Source: Ptychodera flava (lineage: Eukaryota > Hemichordata > Enteropneusta > Ptychoderidae). Taken from it: 64,000 nucleotides of DNA. The notes under the pieces were generated by a model, which worked only from the letters and a program-made list of their open reading frames with translations, was not told where the DNA came from and did not search any database. This document shows positions 11,092-24,600 of the stretch, one piece after another (positions within the stretch are counted from its first letter, which is position 1; each line of letters starts with the position of its first letter). The position numbers were made by a program, and so were the translations under genes. The stretch is taken from the NCBI RefSeq assembly GCF_041260155.1, contig NW_027248290.1, positions 137,001 to 201,000 on the forward strand. The letters run 5' to 3'.

Positions 11092-11144
11092 CTCTTCGTG
11101 TGTCTTTATCAGAACATATTTGCCTCGCGGTTAAAAGTAAAACA
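11092..11144 (-). CDS. Small exon before the glycosyltransferase-like exon
   Basis: A 53-nt exon with acceptor GTTTTAGCAG and donor GTAAAG. It starts with 1 nt of a split codon and ends with 1 nt, encoding VLLLTARQICSDKDTRR. The start fits the exon at 12014 (which ends with 2 nt) and the end fits the exon at 11018 (which starts with 2 nt). A VLLLTA strand is a plausible first beta strand of the Rossmann-like lobe. Confidence 0.55.
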
Positions 11145-12013
11145 CTGCTAAAACTATTAATGATAGAGATTTATCAGAATAACGAAAAGTTGCATATTTA
11201 AATGCGATTTGTCACCCTGAAATCAGTTTGATTTTACTGCCCCGAACTTCGATATTTTACAAGCGAGACAATAAAGGAGTCCTATCACTTTTTCTGTCCT
11301 AGTACAGCGAACGATCCTAGAAGCGTGCATGTTCAAATTTTTTTATTCTTAAACGGTACATGTAAAGGTCGACATTTTTCTGGAGTGGTAGGATATTAAG
11401 TATCAAAGCAGAAATAAGTTATACACATTTTAGAGTCAAGTTGTAGCCTCTGTCATATTTTTTCTGTGTTCAATGCATCGATAAATTTATGAGTCTGTGG
11501 ATTTATGGTAATATGGAAAATAGTTATGAAATCATTATACATAGACGAATTAATCTACATATCCGATCACCCATGCCAAATGAAAAATGGGTCTTTTCTA
11601 AACTTTCAAGTTTACCCTATCATTACAATGATCTAATGAGTTTTTTTTATTTGACGATTGCACACCGACTGCAATTCGTTCGTCGCCTTTGGGCGTTTGA
11701 TCATACTGATATTAAGATCATTGGTACTGAAATAATTGAGGAAGTGGATCACATCTTACAGCCTCTGCTCTTTTATATCGAACTGCAGAGGGCGCGAGTT
11801 TCACCCCATAGAAGCCTTGAGAGTCTAGGCAAACTTGGTGTAGGGCTGGTTTAATATATGGTGTTACAAAGTCAAGTATTGTATGCATTTGTTTGCCAAA
11901 TCCGTACTGTCTCTTTTGGAATTTTCTCCTGCACTTATTAGTAGAAGTTATTTGTCGATCTATAAAACGATGTTTTGCTTGCTAGCTTATTAACGGGTGT
12001 GTGTAGAGCTTAC
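11145..12013. other. Intron-like spacer
   Basis: A plus-strand open frame of 121 codons (11489-11854) has no recognisable motif and lies in what should be intron of the minus-strand gene. No support for it being coding was seen. Confidence 0.4.
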
Positions 12014-12200
12014 CCTTTGGTCTTTGTTGCCGTTGCACTCCCACGCCGGCCGCCATAACCACTGGGGCGTTCAGCAGGTACACTTCCTCTGCCGTGTGAA
12101 GTACTCAGTCTTACGTCCGAGCTAGCCATGTCAACCTTGGATCTCAGCAAATTAATTTCACGGTCAAAGTAGCTGACGCGCTCCAAAATGATGAAATTCT
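12014..12200 (-). CDS. Linker exon of the glycosyltransferase-like gene
   Basis: The donor GTAAGC at 12008-12013 is strong; the exon ends 2 nt into a codon, matching the next exon. It encodes a helical piece (YFDREINLLRSKVDMASSDV) followed by a Ser/Gly/Arg-rich linker (PSGYGGRRGSATATKTK). The left edge in transcription is uncertain: the frame is open back to a stop near 12205, and a TTAG there could be the acceptor. Low-complexity linkers of this type separate domains in large cytosolic proteins. Any N-terminal domains would lie further right and were not found. Confidence 0.45.
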
Positions 12201-13320
12201 AATCAACGTTTTCCCTAAAAGGTCGAAGAGAAAAACATCAAAGCAACGCCTAACTGTTCAGAGCTGGCAGATCATGTGACAAAGGTTATATGTAAATTAT
12301 GAACTTTGGTCTATCGACACGGCAAAAGCTGTCATGCCTGCACGTAAGTGCACAATTTGTTACGGTGGACAGGGTCTTTGTTGAATGTAGTTCACTGATC
12401 ACCGGAGCTGCAGAATGGAATGTACAGATACGTCACTACGTCACCTCCTGGCTCATGCACTTTTACAATGAGTTTAAATGTATCATTTAGTTCTTGTAAG
12501 TTAGAACAATTTCGAGCGTTCCGCAATCCTGATAACCGAAACATACGGACGGTACATTTAAGCTTTTGACATATTCGATTCAGATGGTTGGACGCAATTT
12601 GTTTTGGTTTGCACTTAAAATTTTGACGATTACAACTAATAAGGCAATTGCCAATGATTTATGACTTCTTTTGAATGATTAGCTCTCTGGTCGAATTCCA
12701 AAACAAATCGAAAATACAAATGAAAGGTCTTTGTAACAGCAGGGTCGATGTGCTCGATTGTGTCAGACAGTGAATTGTCTGCACATCTTATGATAGAGTA
12801 TGTGTCTCTCTAGCTCTAAAATGGATTATTTAAGTTGGCCTGTTTGAAGCAGACAAACTCTTAGGTTGCAGTAATTTCCATTCAAGTCTGTAGAATCGAC
12901 GTTTCTTTTATGTTGAAATGTGACAACACAGCGAGAGTCTTATAACGCACATCAGACACAATTTACATGTTAGTTAAGGCAAATTATGCTAAGGAGGATT
13001 ATTTTTTCAATAAATCCACTGCCAATGTCGAAACAGCAATCAAAGGGGGCACATACTAAATATCGAGACAACCGGAAATCTGTCATCGTGGTCGGTGTCA
13101 TTCCTCTGCAATGAAAGCTGAAGACCACTAATACACATGGCACGGTCAAAGCAAATTCCAAATTGTATTTCAAAGTAAACGTGGATATGTTTTAAGGATT
13201 GTTGATCTATTTTCCTATTTTCAACCATATGACCCCGTAAAGTTTACGTTGAAAGATAATGAATATGATATCCATCAAGTTTTTTCTTTGAATACGCTGT
13301 CATGCAACATGTCTTCATAT
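12201..13320. other. No gene recognised
   Basis: Several open frames of 61-68 codons exist on both strands, without motifs or splice context. Confidence 0.4.
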
Positions 13321-13329
13321 GTGTGCCAT

Positions 13330-13445
13330 ATTTAATTCAATTCAATTTAATTCAATTCAATTCAATGCAACTATTTCAATTCAATTCAATTCAATTCATA
13401 TTTAATTCAATTCAATTTAATTCAATTCAATTCAATGCAACTATT
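13330..13445. repeat. TTCAA microsatellite, internally duplicated
   Basis: AATTC/TTCAA pentamers; a block of about 58 bp ending in CAATGCAACTATT occurs twice in tandem. Confidence 0.85.
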
Positions 13446-13599
13446 ACACTGAAATAAGAAACTTATCCTACAAATGCTAAAAAGGATTTGAAAGATGCAA
13501 GTAAGTGCGAACGTCCATCACTTACAGCACAAGGAATTTTTAAACATCAAACACATCTTTTTTTTACTTTTCTTTAGTGAAACCAGATGTGAACTGATT

Positions 13600-14395
13600 G
13601 TGTTCGCGTGTTTTACAATAGTTTCATTACAAAGTACGCTTCACAGAACAATCAGACATCTGTTATATCATTATATGTAACAGGTTTCAACTATCGGTGT
13701 TAAATCTGTAATCGCAAAACTTTATTTAACATGCAAATGAGCTGTCTAATAACTTGACACTGCTCAATGCTTAATGGGACAATTAAACATGTATATCAGA
13801 TCAATATCTGTAACACGTTTGCTCAAATTTAATGCTGTAATTTCCAAGTAGTATCAACGTGACTAATTACACATGAACCCTTAATTAACTTGACACTGCT
13901 CAATGCTTCATGGGAAAATTAAATATTTGTGAGACCAACATCTGTAGCAGGTTTCTACCAATTTGGTGCCATAATTTCAGAGTTATATCATTAATTACAA
14001 AGTTCATTAAAAATGTATTATGAACCCTTAATTAACTTCAATCTGCTAAATGCTTCACAAAACAGTCAGATATCTGTCGGATCAGTATCTGCAGCAGATT
14101 TCGTCAAATCTGGTGCAGTTATTTCGGAGTTATATAACTAATTACAAAACTCCATGAAATATGCAAAGGAGCTATTTACATACTTGACACTGCCCAATTC
14201 TTCTCAGTACTATTAGATATTTATCAGATCAATATCTGTACCAGGTTTCACCTAATTTTGTGCCATAATTTAAGAGTTATGTCACTAATTTCAAAATTTC
14301 ATTGAATATGCAAATGAGTAGATAATTGACATGACACTCAGAGTATCATCATAATGTTCTGAGATATTGTCATCTGTGAAAAGTTTCATGAAATT
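13600..14395. repeat. Satellite-like tandem array, period about 147 bp
   Basis: Five to six diverged units. The marker CTTGACACTGCTCAATGCTT or its variants starts near 13753, 13889, 14036, 14182 and 14330, giving spacings of 136, 147, 146 and 148. Other shared blocks are TCAGATCAATATCTGTA, GGTTTC and GAGTTATATCA. Confidence 0.75.
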
Positions 14396-14462
14396 TTGTG
14401 CAGTATTTCTTGATATATGTCAGCACTCACATCACTGTCTCTATAGGAAAACCTATATTATA

Positions 14463-14527
14463 ATATATATATATATAGATATATATATATATATATATAT
14501 ATATCTATATATATATAACTCTCTCTC

Positions 14528-14576
<49 letters not shown>

Positions 14577-14632
14577 TAGTTATATTATATAGATATATAT
14601 ATATATATAATATATATATATTATATATAACC
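14463..14632. repeat. (TA)n, (CT)n and TA palindrome
   Basis: About 50 bp of TA, then about 50 bp of CT, then an interrupted TA palindrome. The 70-codon frame over it is simple-repeat translation. Confidence 0.9.
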
Positions 14633-14683
14633 ATAGCATGAAGCTACATAACCAAAAATCTATAGTTCTTGCAAGTAGCATAT

Positions 14684-15872
14684 GGTACCTGTAACCTCCA
14701 CAAATGTAATAATCTCCACAAATGTAATATCAACCACAATTGTAATAAAATCAACCACAAATGTAATAAAATAGTCAACCATTAATGTAACAACCGCAAC
14801 CACCACAAATGTAATAAACAAATTAACCATAAATGTAATAAAACTCAACCATAAATGTAATAAACTTGAACTTGCATATGTGATCATTTGTTTATCAATA
14901 TAAATAATAACTTTAATAAGACTAGTGTAATGTTATTGCATACTTTCCTGAAACTAGGTTTCCTTTCCGAAACACAGAATAGAATACTTTGAGAACGCTA
15001 TCAGAAAACGGCGAGGTACTGATCAAACCGTTAGATAATGGAAGTGGAACAGCAGTTCTAGACACTGATAATTACATAATAAGGAAGCGTCAAAATAACT
15101 CGTCAACCAGTGATACCACACAAAGTTTATGACAGATGACTCAGAACAAATAACAGAGAAATATAAAACCTTATAACAGAAACTTACGACACAAAACATG
15201 TTGACGAGAACATATATTTCAATCTAGTAAAAACCAATACGAACACTACCTTGAACACAGTAGAACAAAATTAGACATCCTGGCATCCCTAGTGAAGGAA
15301 CAAACTTCAAGTGGGACAACATAGGAATACAGACAATCTATCGATTATTCCACACAATTTATCCACTGAAGACGAATTTGAGGCGATTGATTAAGAAAGT
15401 ACGGCAATTTTCGAAAAAACGGCGTTAAAGGATCGTAGTGTTATACAGTCTTCCCCACTCTGGAGTAGAGACTGCACTGACGTTCAGATTACAGCTGTGT
15501 CTAGCCATGGCCAATCAGTTCTGTACACAAAACAGGGAAACGTAAAATACACTTTCAAATATGCAAAACACACTAAACGCAAACAATTAAGAAATGAATA
15601 ATGTGTTGAGTTGCTTTCCTTATTACATAGATGAATATTTAAGGGCTAATTCCTCAATTGCGACGACAAAATAGATTTATTACATTTATGGGTGATTTTT
15701 TTATTACATTTATGGTTACCATTTATTACATTTGTGGTTGGTGTTTTTATTACATTTATGGTTGATTTTTGTTACATTTATGGGCGATATTACATTTATG
15801 GGTGCATTTTATTACAATTGTGGTTGATATTACATTTGTGGAGATTATTACATTTGTGGAGGTTACAGTACC
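14684..15872. mobile_element. 1.19-kb element with inverted minisatellite arms
   Basis: The left arm (14684-14880) is an array of about 18-21 bp units of the form ACCACAAATGTAATAA; the right arm (15672-15872) is its reverse complement, matching unit by unit at the outer ends (GTAACCTCCACAAATGTAAT in both). The interior carries a reverse-transcriptase-like remnant in plus sense. The whole reads as a mobile element with repeat-built inverted termini, or an inverted duplication of an array around an element. Confidence 0.6.
14982..15175 (+). pseudogene. Penelope-like reverse transcriptase N-terminal remnant
   Basis: Plus-strand translation gives LSENGEVLIKPLDNGSGTAV then LDTDNYI, closely fitting the IKP-x-DKG-x-G-x-V-V-x-D/N-x-x-x-Y-I motif known near the start of Penelope-like element RT. 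In the next frame a weak match to the following RQL-x-x-x-x-x-Y helix region runs on with stops. Only about 65 codons remain and no catalytic domain or GIY-YIG nuclease was seen. Confidence 0.5.
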
Positions 15873-15929
15873 TGTCTTCCAAAGCTGGTTAAAATCAGTT
15901 CTCACTTTTTTGGAGTTATCGTGTAAACA

Positions 15930-15985
15930 GACAGACAGACATACACACACATACACACACACGGACAGACAGACAGACATCGCTA
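15930..15985. repeat. CAGA/CACA microsatellite
   Basis: Two CAGACAGACAGA blocks flank an ACACACAT stretch. Confidence 0.85.
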
Positions 15986-16345
15986 CGACATTAGCTCATG
16001 TGTTCACTTGAGCTTAAAATGCGCGAAAAAATATACTATGTGCACATATACCCTAAGGAAGACGACAATGTTAAGTACGAAAACTGACAGTCAACATATA
16101 ACATCAACACGAGCAATAGTTTAAAACAAATTATTGTGTTTCTTTTGAAACAAGATTGGCATTTTTCCGCATTATATGCTGGTAAAATTGTGTATATTTA
16201 TTGGTCATATGAGGATGGAATATTGAACATGAAAGTACTTTTGTCGACTTGACAGTCTTTATGCAACAAGCTGTGAGTTTTTCCCCTCAAACGTTGACGG
16301 CCGTCGTCAACTTGAAAGCGCATAGGTTGTCATTGGTTGGCATTT

Positions 16346-16740
16346 GGTCATATATTGTGGCGTGCATTCTATCTTGTGTAATATAGTAGGCGTCACCATT
16401 TCCCTTAAGCGACCTAAAGTTTTTCATTCGATTGTGCCTCATCGATAATAGTCCAAAGTGTTATCGTCGAGGGAACGGATGATTTGTGATAGTTATTTAA
16501 TTTACTGTGTGCTTTGAACGTTAAGTCAGTCTGGATATCCGTTTGCCAGCTCAAAGTCCTGTTCGAGATGTCAAAAGAAATGAAATGTTGTCGGGTTTGC
16601 ATTGGTCATATATTGTGGTGTGGATTCTATTTTGTGTAATACAGAAGGCGTCAAAAAACGATATTTGAACACAATTTCCCTTAACTCACTTAAAGGTTTT
16701 CATACGATTGTGCCTCATCGATAATAGTCTACAGTGTACG
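16346..16740. repeat. Tandem duplication, period about 257 bp
   Basis: GGTCATATATTGTGG...TTCTAT-TTGTGTAATA and GATTGTGCCTCATCGATAAT occur at 16346-16455 and again at 16603-16735. No coding potential was seen. Confidence 0.7.
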
Positions 16741-17102
16741 ATGTGACCTGGCGGCTTGGTCTCCCTTCGTATAACATAGGGTCAAAGGTCCCAGTGAATG
16801 ATTGACCGTAAATTGGGACGAGGACACCCTCATTCTTAATTTCACTCCCTAACCTGGCGACATGCTTTTTATCTCGATTCGCGGTATTTCTGGCGGTGAG
16901 TTTTTACTGTGAGGTGTTCAATCCGCCGGTATAAATCAGATATTGAATTCTGCACGGTTATGTCTGTGAGATTCTCCTAGGATGTCGATTTCAAAAAACT
17001 ATAATGTGTTTCAAGGGAATACCATACGCCGATCCCGTTGGTGAACTAACCACCCCAGCGTAAAGTTTAGTGGAAGGGCAAATACAGCGCCACCATACCA
17101 GG

Positions 17103-17190
17103 CGCCAAATGTAAAAAATTAATTTAAACAATCAAGCTTTTTTAGAGATAGCAAAGATGGAAAAAGTATATATAGAGAGGAATTATATAT
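17103..17190 (-). repeat. Tail box, minus-oriented copy
   Basis: Reverse complement of the conserved block AATTCCTCTC...AAGCTTGATTG...TTTACATTTGGCGCC. A TGGCGCC just after an ACA end recalls a tRNA-Lys-type primer site after an LTR, but the following bases do not continue that match. Confidence 0.6.
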
Positions 17191-17415
17191 ATATATATAA
17201 TAATATATATATATATGATATATATATATATATATATATATATAGATATAAATATATGTGTGTGCGTGTGTATACACACATATATAGATACATTGCCCCA
17301 CACGTTTGCGTATGCATACATATACATACATATAGTAAAAAATACGCGCAACGCATATAGCGTATTCATTTATCATGTAGAATACATACATACATACATA
17401 CATACATACATACAT

Positions 17416-17636
17416 ACTCAGACTCGATGGGAAAATTTTACATACAAACTCGTTCTGAAGACACAGCACGCTGGAAAGTTTTTTATCACAGACTCGGAGG
17501 GAAAGTTTTACATACAAACCCGTTCTGAAGACACAGGACGCTGGGAAGTTTTATACACAGACTCGATGGGGAAAATTTTCCATACAGCTAGCTGGGAAGT
17601 TTTTTTACACAGACTCGATGGGAAAAACATCCCTCG
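17416..17636. repeat. Diverged minisatellite related to the 48-bp repeat
   Basis: Units contain AGACTCGATGGGAAAATTTT and ACTCGTTCTGAAGACACAG. The reverse complement shares CAGAACGAG and GTATGTAAAATTTT with the arrays at 32 and 40 kb. Confidence 0.6.
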
Positions 17637-17639
17637 CTG

Positions 17640-18434
17640 ACTGTGTCATGTACAGCAAGATCTTGACAAATTTGCACAATGGTGTAACAACTGGAAACTG
17701 TCACCTAATATCAGTAAATGTAAATTTATCAGTTTTACACTTAAGAAAAGAATCATTTCCTCTCTTGATTACTCCATCAATGGTACCCCTCTTCAACGGG
17801 TCTCTGTTGTCAAGGATTTGGGCATTTACCTTACTTCCAACCTTAATTATTCTTTTCACATCAATACATTGTTTCTAGAGCCTTCAAATCTCTTGGTTTT
17901 ATTAAGCGTCTCTGCCAGCCATTCAATGACATTTCAGCAATTATTTCTCTGTATTTTGTTTATGTAAGATCTATTCTAGAGTATGGCTCTGTTGTGTGGT
18001 CACCCCACCAGAAGGGCCGGTCAGAAAAAATCGAGAGAGTACAAATTAAATTTGTGAAATACATTTGTCGCAAACTCAATGTTCACTGCAGTAAATCCAG
18101 CTACCCATTTTATTGCAGAATTCTGAACATTCCTAAGTTACACAATAGAAGACTAACCCTTGACATGTGCTTTTTGTACAAAATAATTCATTCACATTAT
18201 GATGCTCCAGATATTCTAAATCAAATCTGCTTTTATGCCCCCAGTAGAAATTTACGCAGGAAACCCCTTTTTAAACCAGACTTGTGTTCTGTTAATTGCA
18301 GAAAATTCTCGACAGTGCCCAGATGCATGTCTGTTTTTAATGATATCTCTTTTAAATGTAATATAGATATTTTTTCTACGCTGTGTAGTTTTAAAACTAT
18401 TTTATCCAGTCATTTTAACAGTTCTCCTTTTTGA
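17640..18434 (+). pseudogene. LINE ORF2 C-terminal region
   Basis: The first part encodes the palm-to-thumb motif DLDKFAQWCNNWKLSPNISK followed by CKF, then SVVKDLGIYLTSNLNYSFHI, typical of Jockey/CR1-superfamily reverse transcriptases after the Y/F-x-DD box, which is cut off. A frame break near 17875 is followed by an open stretch (17994-18434, 146 codons) beginning with a W-S-P element and ERVQIKFVKYICRKLN, the usual post-RT helix, and ending in the C-terminal tail. It is 5'-truncated and frameshifted, so inactive. Confidence 0.75.
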
Positions 18435-18600
18435 TTCGTGTATGTTTTTTTTTTTCAATTTAATGTATCGTGCTACTTTTATGGTTGTCTTGTACATTTG
18501 TCTTGTGATTGTGTGACTTTTTTGTTTCGCAGATCTGTTAGTGGGTTTGCCCGTTGATCTGTGTATCAAATAAAATAAAAAATAAAATAAAAATTGTAAA
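17640..18600 (+). mobile_element. LINE 3' fragment with simple tail
   Basis: A reverse-transcriptase end, a short 3' UTR and a tail of AAATAAAATA units (18565-18598). The flanks on both sides are the same minisatellite (CAGCTAGCTGGGAAGT before and after), so the LINE landed in that array. Confidence 0.75.
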
Positions 18601-19350
18601 TACAGCTAGCTGGGAAGTTATGACAGGACCGGTGGGAGAAAAATTTTACATACAGATCGTCTTGGATTAAGTGTAATACCTCGTGATGCTTGTCTCAGAA
18701 AGCGTGATTGAACTCTGCCCGGTATCGTACGCGGCTAGACCCTGGCAAGACGAAAGCCATACACGTATTAGTGCTGGCGCTTGTGCTATTTAAGTGCATT
18801 TGAACTTTCCGGTTTATTTTGATCTAGTAAGGTATACCCACAACAATGATCGTGGTATTGCTATCAGGTGAGATCACCACTGATCTTGGCTGCTCGCAGC
18901 CTAGCCCTGTGTACATGTCTGTGAGTTCCCGGCGTTTTACGGCCGGGAACACACAGACCTGTACGCAGGGCTACTCGTCAACCATACAACGGCGTCAACC
19001 ATACACCGATCGTTCACTGAGACCGCTGCAGTCCGTCAGCTGTGCAACGAACCACAGCGGTCTACACAGTTACGAGAATAAAGACAAAAATTTAATACTG
19101 AAATCTTGGTGCAATAAACCCATGCACAATGATGGATGAAGGTAATTTGAGTAAAAAGACAGCAATTCTTGGTCTTGGACTTAACTCGGGGCATTTGACA
19201 CAAGGAGCATGGAGGTACACGCGAGCATGTAGCTAAGGGACTGTCAATTGCGTAGCCAGGGGGGCAGTGGATTCATGGGGTCACCCTGTTTTTGACTTTG
19301 GTGATGGGGGCACCATGTTTTTGAAAATGGGGGTCAGTGTGTTTTTTCAA

Positions 19351-19850
19351 GTTCAACAAGCGCTCATACTTGCATAAAATGCATTTGCCAGCCACAAATT
19401 TCAGCATTGAGTTGCATTTTCGGGCGCCCTTCGGGCGCGTTACTTTAAAAATAATAGACATATTTTAGAGCCCTGTCCTAGTGCAAAACTTTATATAATT
19501 GATATATATATATTTGAGATATCTGTCTGTTTAAAATTTTTCGGCGCGCCCTTGGGCGCATTTCTTTAAAATATCAAACATATTTTTCAGCATGCCCTTC
19601 ATATGAAAGCATGGCAAGTTCCTGATACTTTCTGTTTTCTCTATAAGAAGCAACATGCACTAATATTTCAACACACTTTCCTTACAATAGTTTCTGGACA
19701 TCTGCTTATGCGTAAAGATAGTTGGAATACAGACAGTTCATTCAAAATACTGTACTCAAACTTTAGAATTGACACTTTTAAGTTCCTATCTTACAACTGA
19801 CATGACACCAATTTCATTAAAACACAGAATGACTGATTGTTGAAAATATA
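19351..19850. other. Repeat-flank sequence, no gene
   Basis: Contains two similar stretches ending GGGCGCGTT/GGGCGCATTTCTTTAAAAAT near 19430 and 19555, suggesting a small tandem duplication of about 125 bp. No coding support. Confidence 0.4.
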
Positions 19851-21527
<1,677 letters not shown>

Positions 21528-21541
21528 CATTCCCCTCAGAT
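21528..21541 (-). promoter_or_regulatory. Polypurine tract
   Basis: Minus strand ATCTGAGGGGAATG directly abuts the 3' LTR's TGTAAC. Position and purine content fit a plus-strand priming site. Confidence 0.65.
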
Positions 21542-21672
21542 GCTTACACACTCCGGGTGTAAGTTACTTTGGTATTGATATAATGCAACTCGAAGTTAAA
21601 ACATTAAAAACTTTAAGGGCAAAGGTCATTGTCAATGCAACCCACTGTTATTGTTTTAAACAGTCAGTCACT

Positions 21673-24600
21673 CTAATCATACTTCACGTCTTTGCAAACA
21701 AGAAACATCTCAGTACCTGGTATAGGTATTACATGAATGGTAGGACTTAACAGGCTTAGCAATTTGCAATTTGCTTGTACCCCCATTCGGTCAAAGGTCA
21801 ATTTATCAGCAGGCCGTCCAGCATTCTGTCGTTTTGGTCGTCCTTCTTTGGGTGGTTGTGGCATACTTTCCACTTCATTCTGGTGTGTTTCTCTTTCATC
21901 AAGCACATCTGTTGTATCAGTAGGGTCGGCTGCTGTTTTATGGTGCTGATATCATTGTCGTCAGTTACTATGGGTGATGCTTTGGGGATTGGCGGGTTGG
22001 CAAACAATTCCCTCCATATCTGAATCAGTGTCTGTCTCATCTTTCTTATCAGTCTGTTGTCTGGCGGATTGTCTGGTAACCGGTCTTCTTTCTTCAATTT
22101 CAACCTCTTCTGGTTCTGAGGCAGACAAATAGCCAATAGGAAGTAGCATGTTCCTATGTAGTGTCCGTTCTACCCCATCTCCAGTTTGGGTTTTACCACA
22201 TACACGGGCAGTTGTCATCCAATCTCTTCTCAACAACATGCACATCACGGTTTCCAGCGATCGGCCAGTTTGTGTTTGCCTATCAACCCGACATTGCGTA
22301 TTAGTACTCTGTCTCCTAGAAGCAGATCACTTCCACGCACCTTGCTGTCATAGCGTCTCTTGTTGGCGAGTGCTTTCTTCTTTGCTTCATTCTCAGCTAA
22401 TTCATATACCTCTCTGGCTGCGGATCCCCTGTGGGGTGATATGGGGTTGTTCGGGACTTGCGTATACCGGCACTTTCAGTAATTCTCTTATGAGTCTGTT
22501 CTCAAAGCTGCGTCCCTGGTCGCTATGGATATGGGCCGGTAGTCCATAATGCACAGAGAACTTCTCCCACAGAACTTTCGCCACCGTCTTTGCTTCTTGA
22601 TCTTTAGTCAGGTACGCCTGAGCATATCTAGTATAATGATCAGTTACCACTAGTACATTCTGTGTGTTACTTCTGTCCTGTTCTATGGTCAGGAAATCGA
22701 TGCAGACTAATTCCATTGGGCAGCTGGAGAAGATGTTTATCATCGGAGCAGCGCGGCGTGGCAACTGTTTTCTCTGTACGCACCTATTACAAGTCTGGCA
22801 CTTTCTTTTCACTCTGCTCTCATTCTTGGCCAGTAGAATCTTGCTCTGAGGAGATCCAAAGTTCTGGTCGACTCCCATGTGACCCATGTCATCATGCAAG
22901 GCTTCCATGGCTTGTACCCTATACTTGGTCGGTAATACCAGCTGATTGGTCTCTCTTCCATGGTTATCTCTAGTCTTGCGGAATAATACTCTGTGCCATA
23001 GAAACAGCCTGTTTCTTTGTCTGAGCAATATCTTGACTTCATCAGGAAGTGATTTCAAGTCTACTTTCTTCGTTTCGTCTTCAATATAGCCTATCACTTC
23101 ATTCAACACTTCATCATTTCTTTGCAAGGCAAACCAATCCTTCTCTTTCGCTACCATGGAGACAGGGGTTCCAGGGGGATTTTCACCATAGTATTGTAGC
23201 TGGTAATACGGTTTCGGCAATGCAGCTGCTGAGATGGCCACTGTTTCAGCAAGTGCAGGGGATTCAATCTTACTGTGGTGCTGGTTATTGTCAACTTCGG
23301 TGGTACAAGTGCAAGACAGAACACGATGCTGACATACATTGGCTGTAGTGGGTCTTGTGATACCATGGCTCATGGTAATGGCACCTATCACTTCTCTGGT
23401 CATAATTTCATCTGATTGTTTATCAACTCCTAGGACGCGTTCTCTCAGTCGTCTTATCTTTTCTTCCATATCTAGTGATTCTTGGTCATCTGGCATGTCT
23501 GCATTTGGTCGGTGAGACAGTGCGTCAGCGTTGATGTTTGCTCGGCCACTTCTATACTGTAGTGTGAAATCATACGCCGCCAGGGCAGCTAACCACCTGT
23601 GTCCCGTAGCATCTAACTTTGCTGTGGTAAGGACGTAAGTCAGTGGGTTGTTGTCAGTAACAACTTTGAACTTCGTCCCATACAGATAGTCGTGAAACTT
23701 GCTTGTGACACACCACTTCAAGGCAGGAATTCTAACTTATGCACTGGATATCTCTTTTCACTTTTTGTCAGTCCTCGACTGGCAAAGGCGATTGGTTTAA
23801 GCAGGCCATCATGTTCTTGGTACAGTACTCAACCCAGGCCATCCAGACTGGCATCTGTATGCAGTATAAATGGTCGGGACAGGTCTGCAAATGCTAACAC
23901 TGGAGCGTTTGTCAGTAGTTCTATGATCTTATCCATGGTTTTTTGACACTCTAGCGTCCCATCTATAGCCGAATGGTTCTGTAGCACTTCTGAATGGTAC
24001 GCCATCATTGTCCTTGTACTTCCCTAGCCTCTTTCTCAACTTCGGAGGATATACCCAGCAGTCAGGTCGTTCATTGGCTTGACAATTTGGGCATAATTCT
24101 CAACAAAGCGTCGATAGTATCCTGTAAATCCAAGAAATGTCTTTAGGTCTTTAATATTATTTGGGGTGGGCCAATTCTTCAAAGCTTCTATCTTGCTGGG
24201 GTCAGATCTCACACCATTTTCATCAACTTTATGTCCGACGTAGGTGACTGTCCTCCGGAAGCTGACATTTCTCAGGTGATAATTTCAATCCATACTCAGC
24301 TAATTGGTCCAGCGCTTTCATTAGCCTGTCTTCTGCTTCGTCAACTGATCTGCCAAATATGATCAAATCATCAAAGTATATCAATAGTTCAATCAGGTGC
24401 ATATCACTCATACATTTCTCGATCAGTCTCTGAAAAGTGGCTGGTGCTCCTGTGATTCCCTGGGGCATCCGTTCAAACTGGTAGAAACCAAGGGGACATA
24501 TAAAAGCTGTCTTCTCCTTGTCTTCCTCCGCCATGGGTATCTGATAATAACCTGATTTCAAATCCAGCACATCAAACCATGTACACCCGTTTAGGCAATC

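Larger units (their letters stand above)
17098..19350 (-). repeat. Inverted, older copy of the 29-33 kb composite repeat
   Basis: Read on the minus strand it has the same order of parts as 29.3-33.0 kb: a head (19.35-19.03 kb, sharing AATAAACCCATGCA and CAGCAATTCTTGGTCTTG), a middle (18.9-18.73 kb, sharing GAGATCACCACTGATCT and GCGGCTAGACCCTGGCAAGA), minisatellite units related to the 48-bp repeat (17.63-17.42 kb), (CATA)n, (TA)n and a conserved tail box ending at TTTGGCGCC (17103). It lacks the hairpin at 29451-29682 and holds a LINE insertion instead. Confidence 0.65.

Noticed and set aside
11489..11854. Plus-strand frame of 121 codons
   Set aside because: No motif, no splice or promoter context, and it lies within a probable intron of the opposite-strand gene.
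14367..14579. 70-codon frame ending in IYIY and SLSL runs
   Set aside because: Satellite edge plus (TA)n and (CT)n microsatellites.
17103..17190. tRNA-Lys primer-binding site (TGGCGCC)
   Set aside because: Only seven bases match; the following bases differ between copies and do not pair further.
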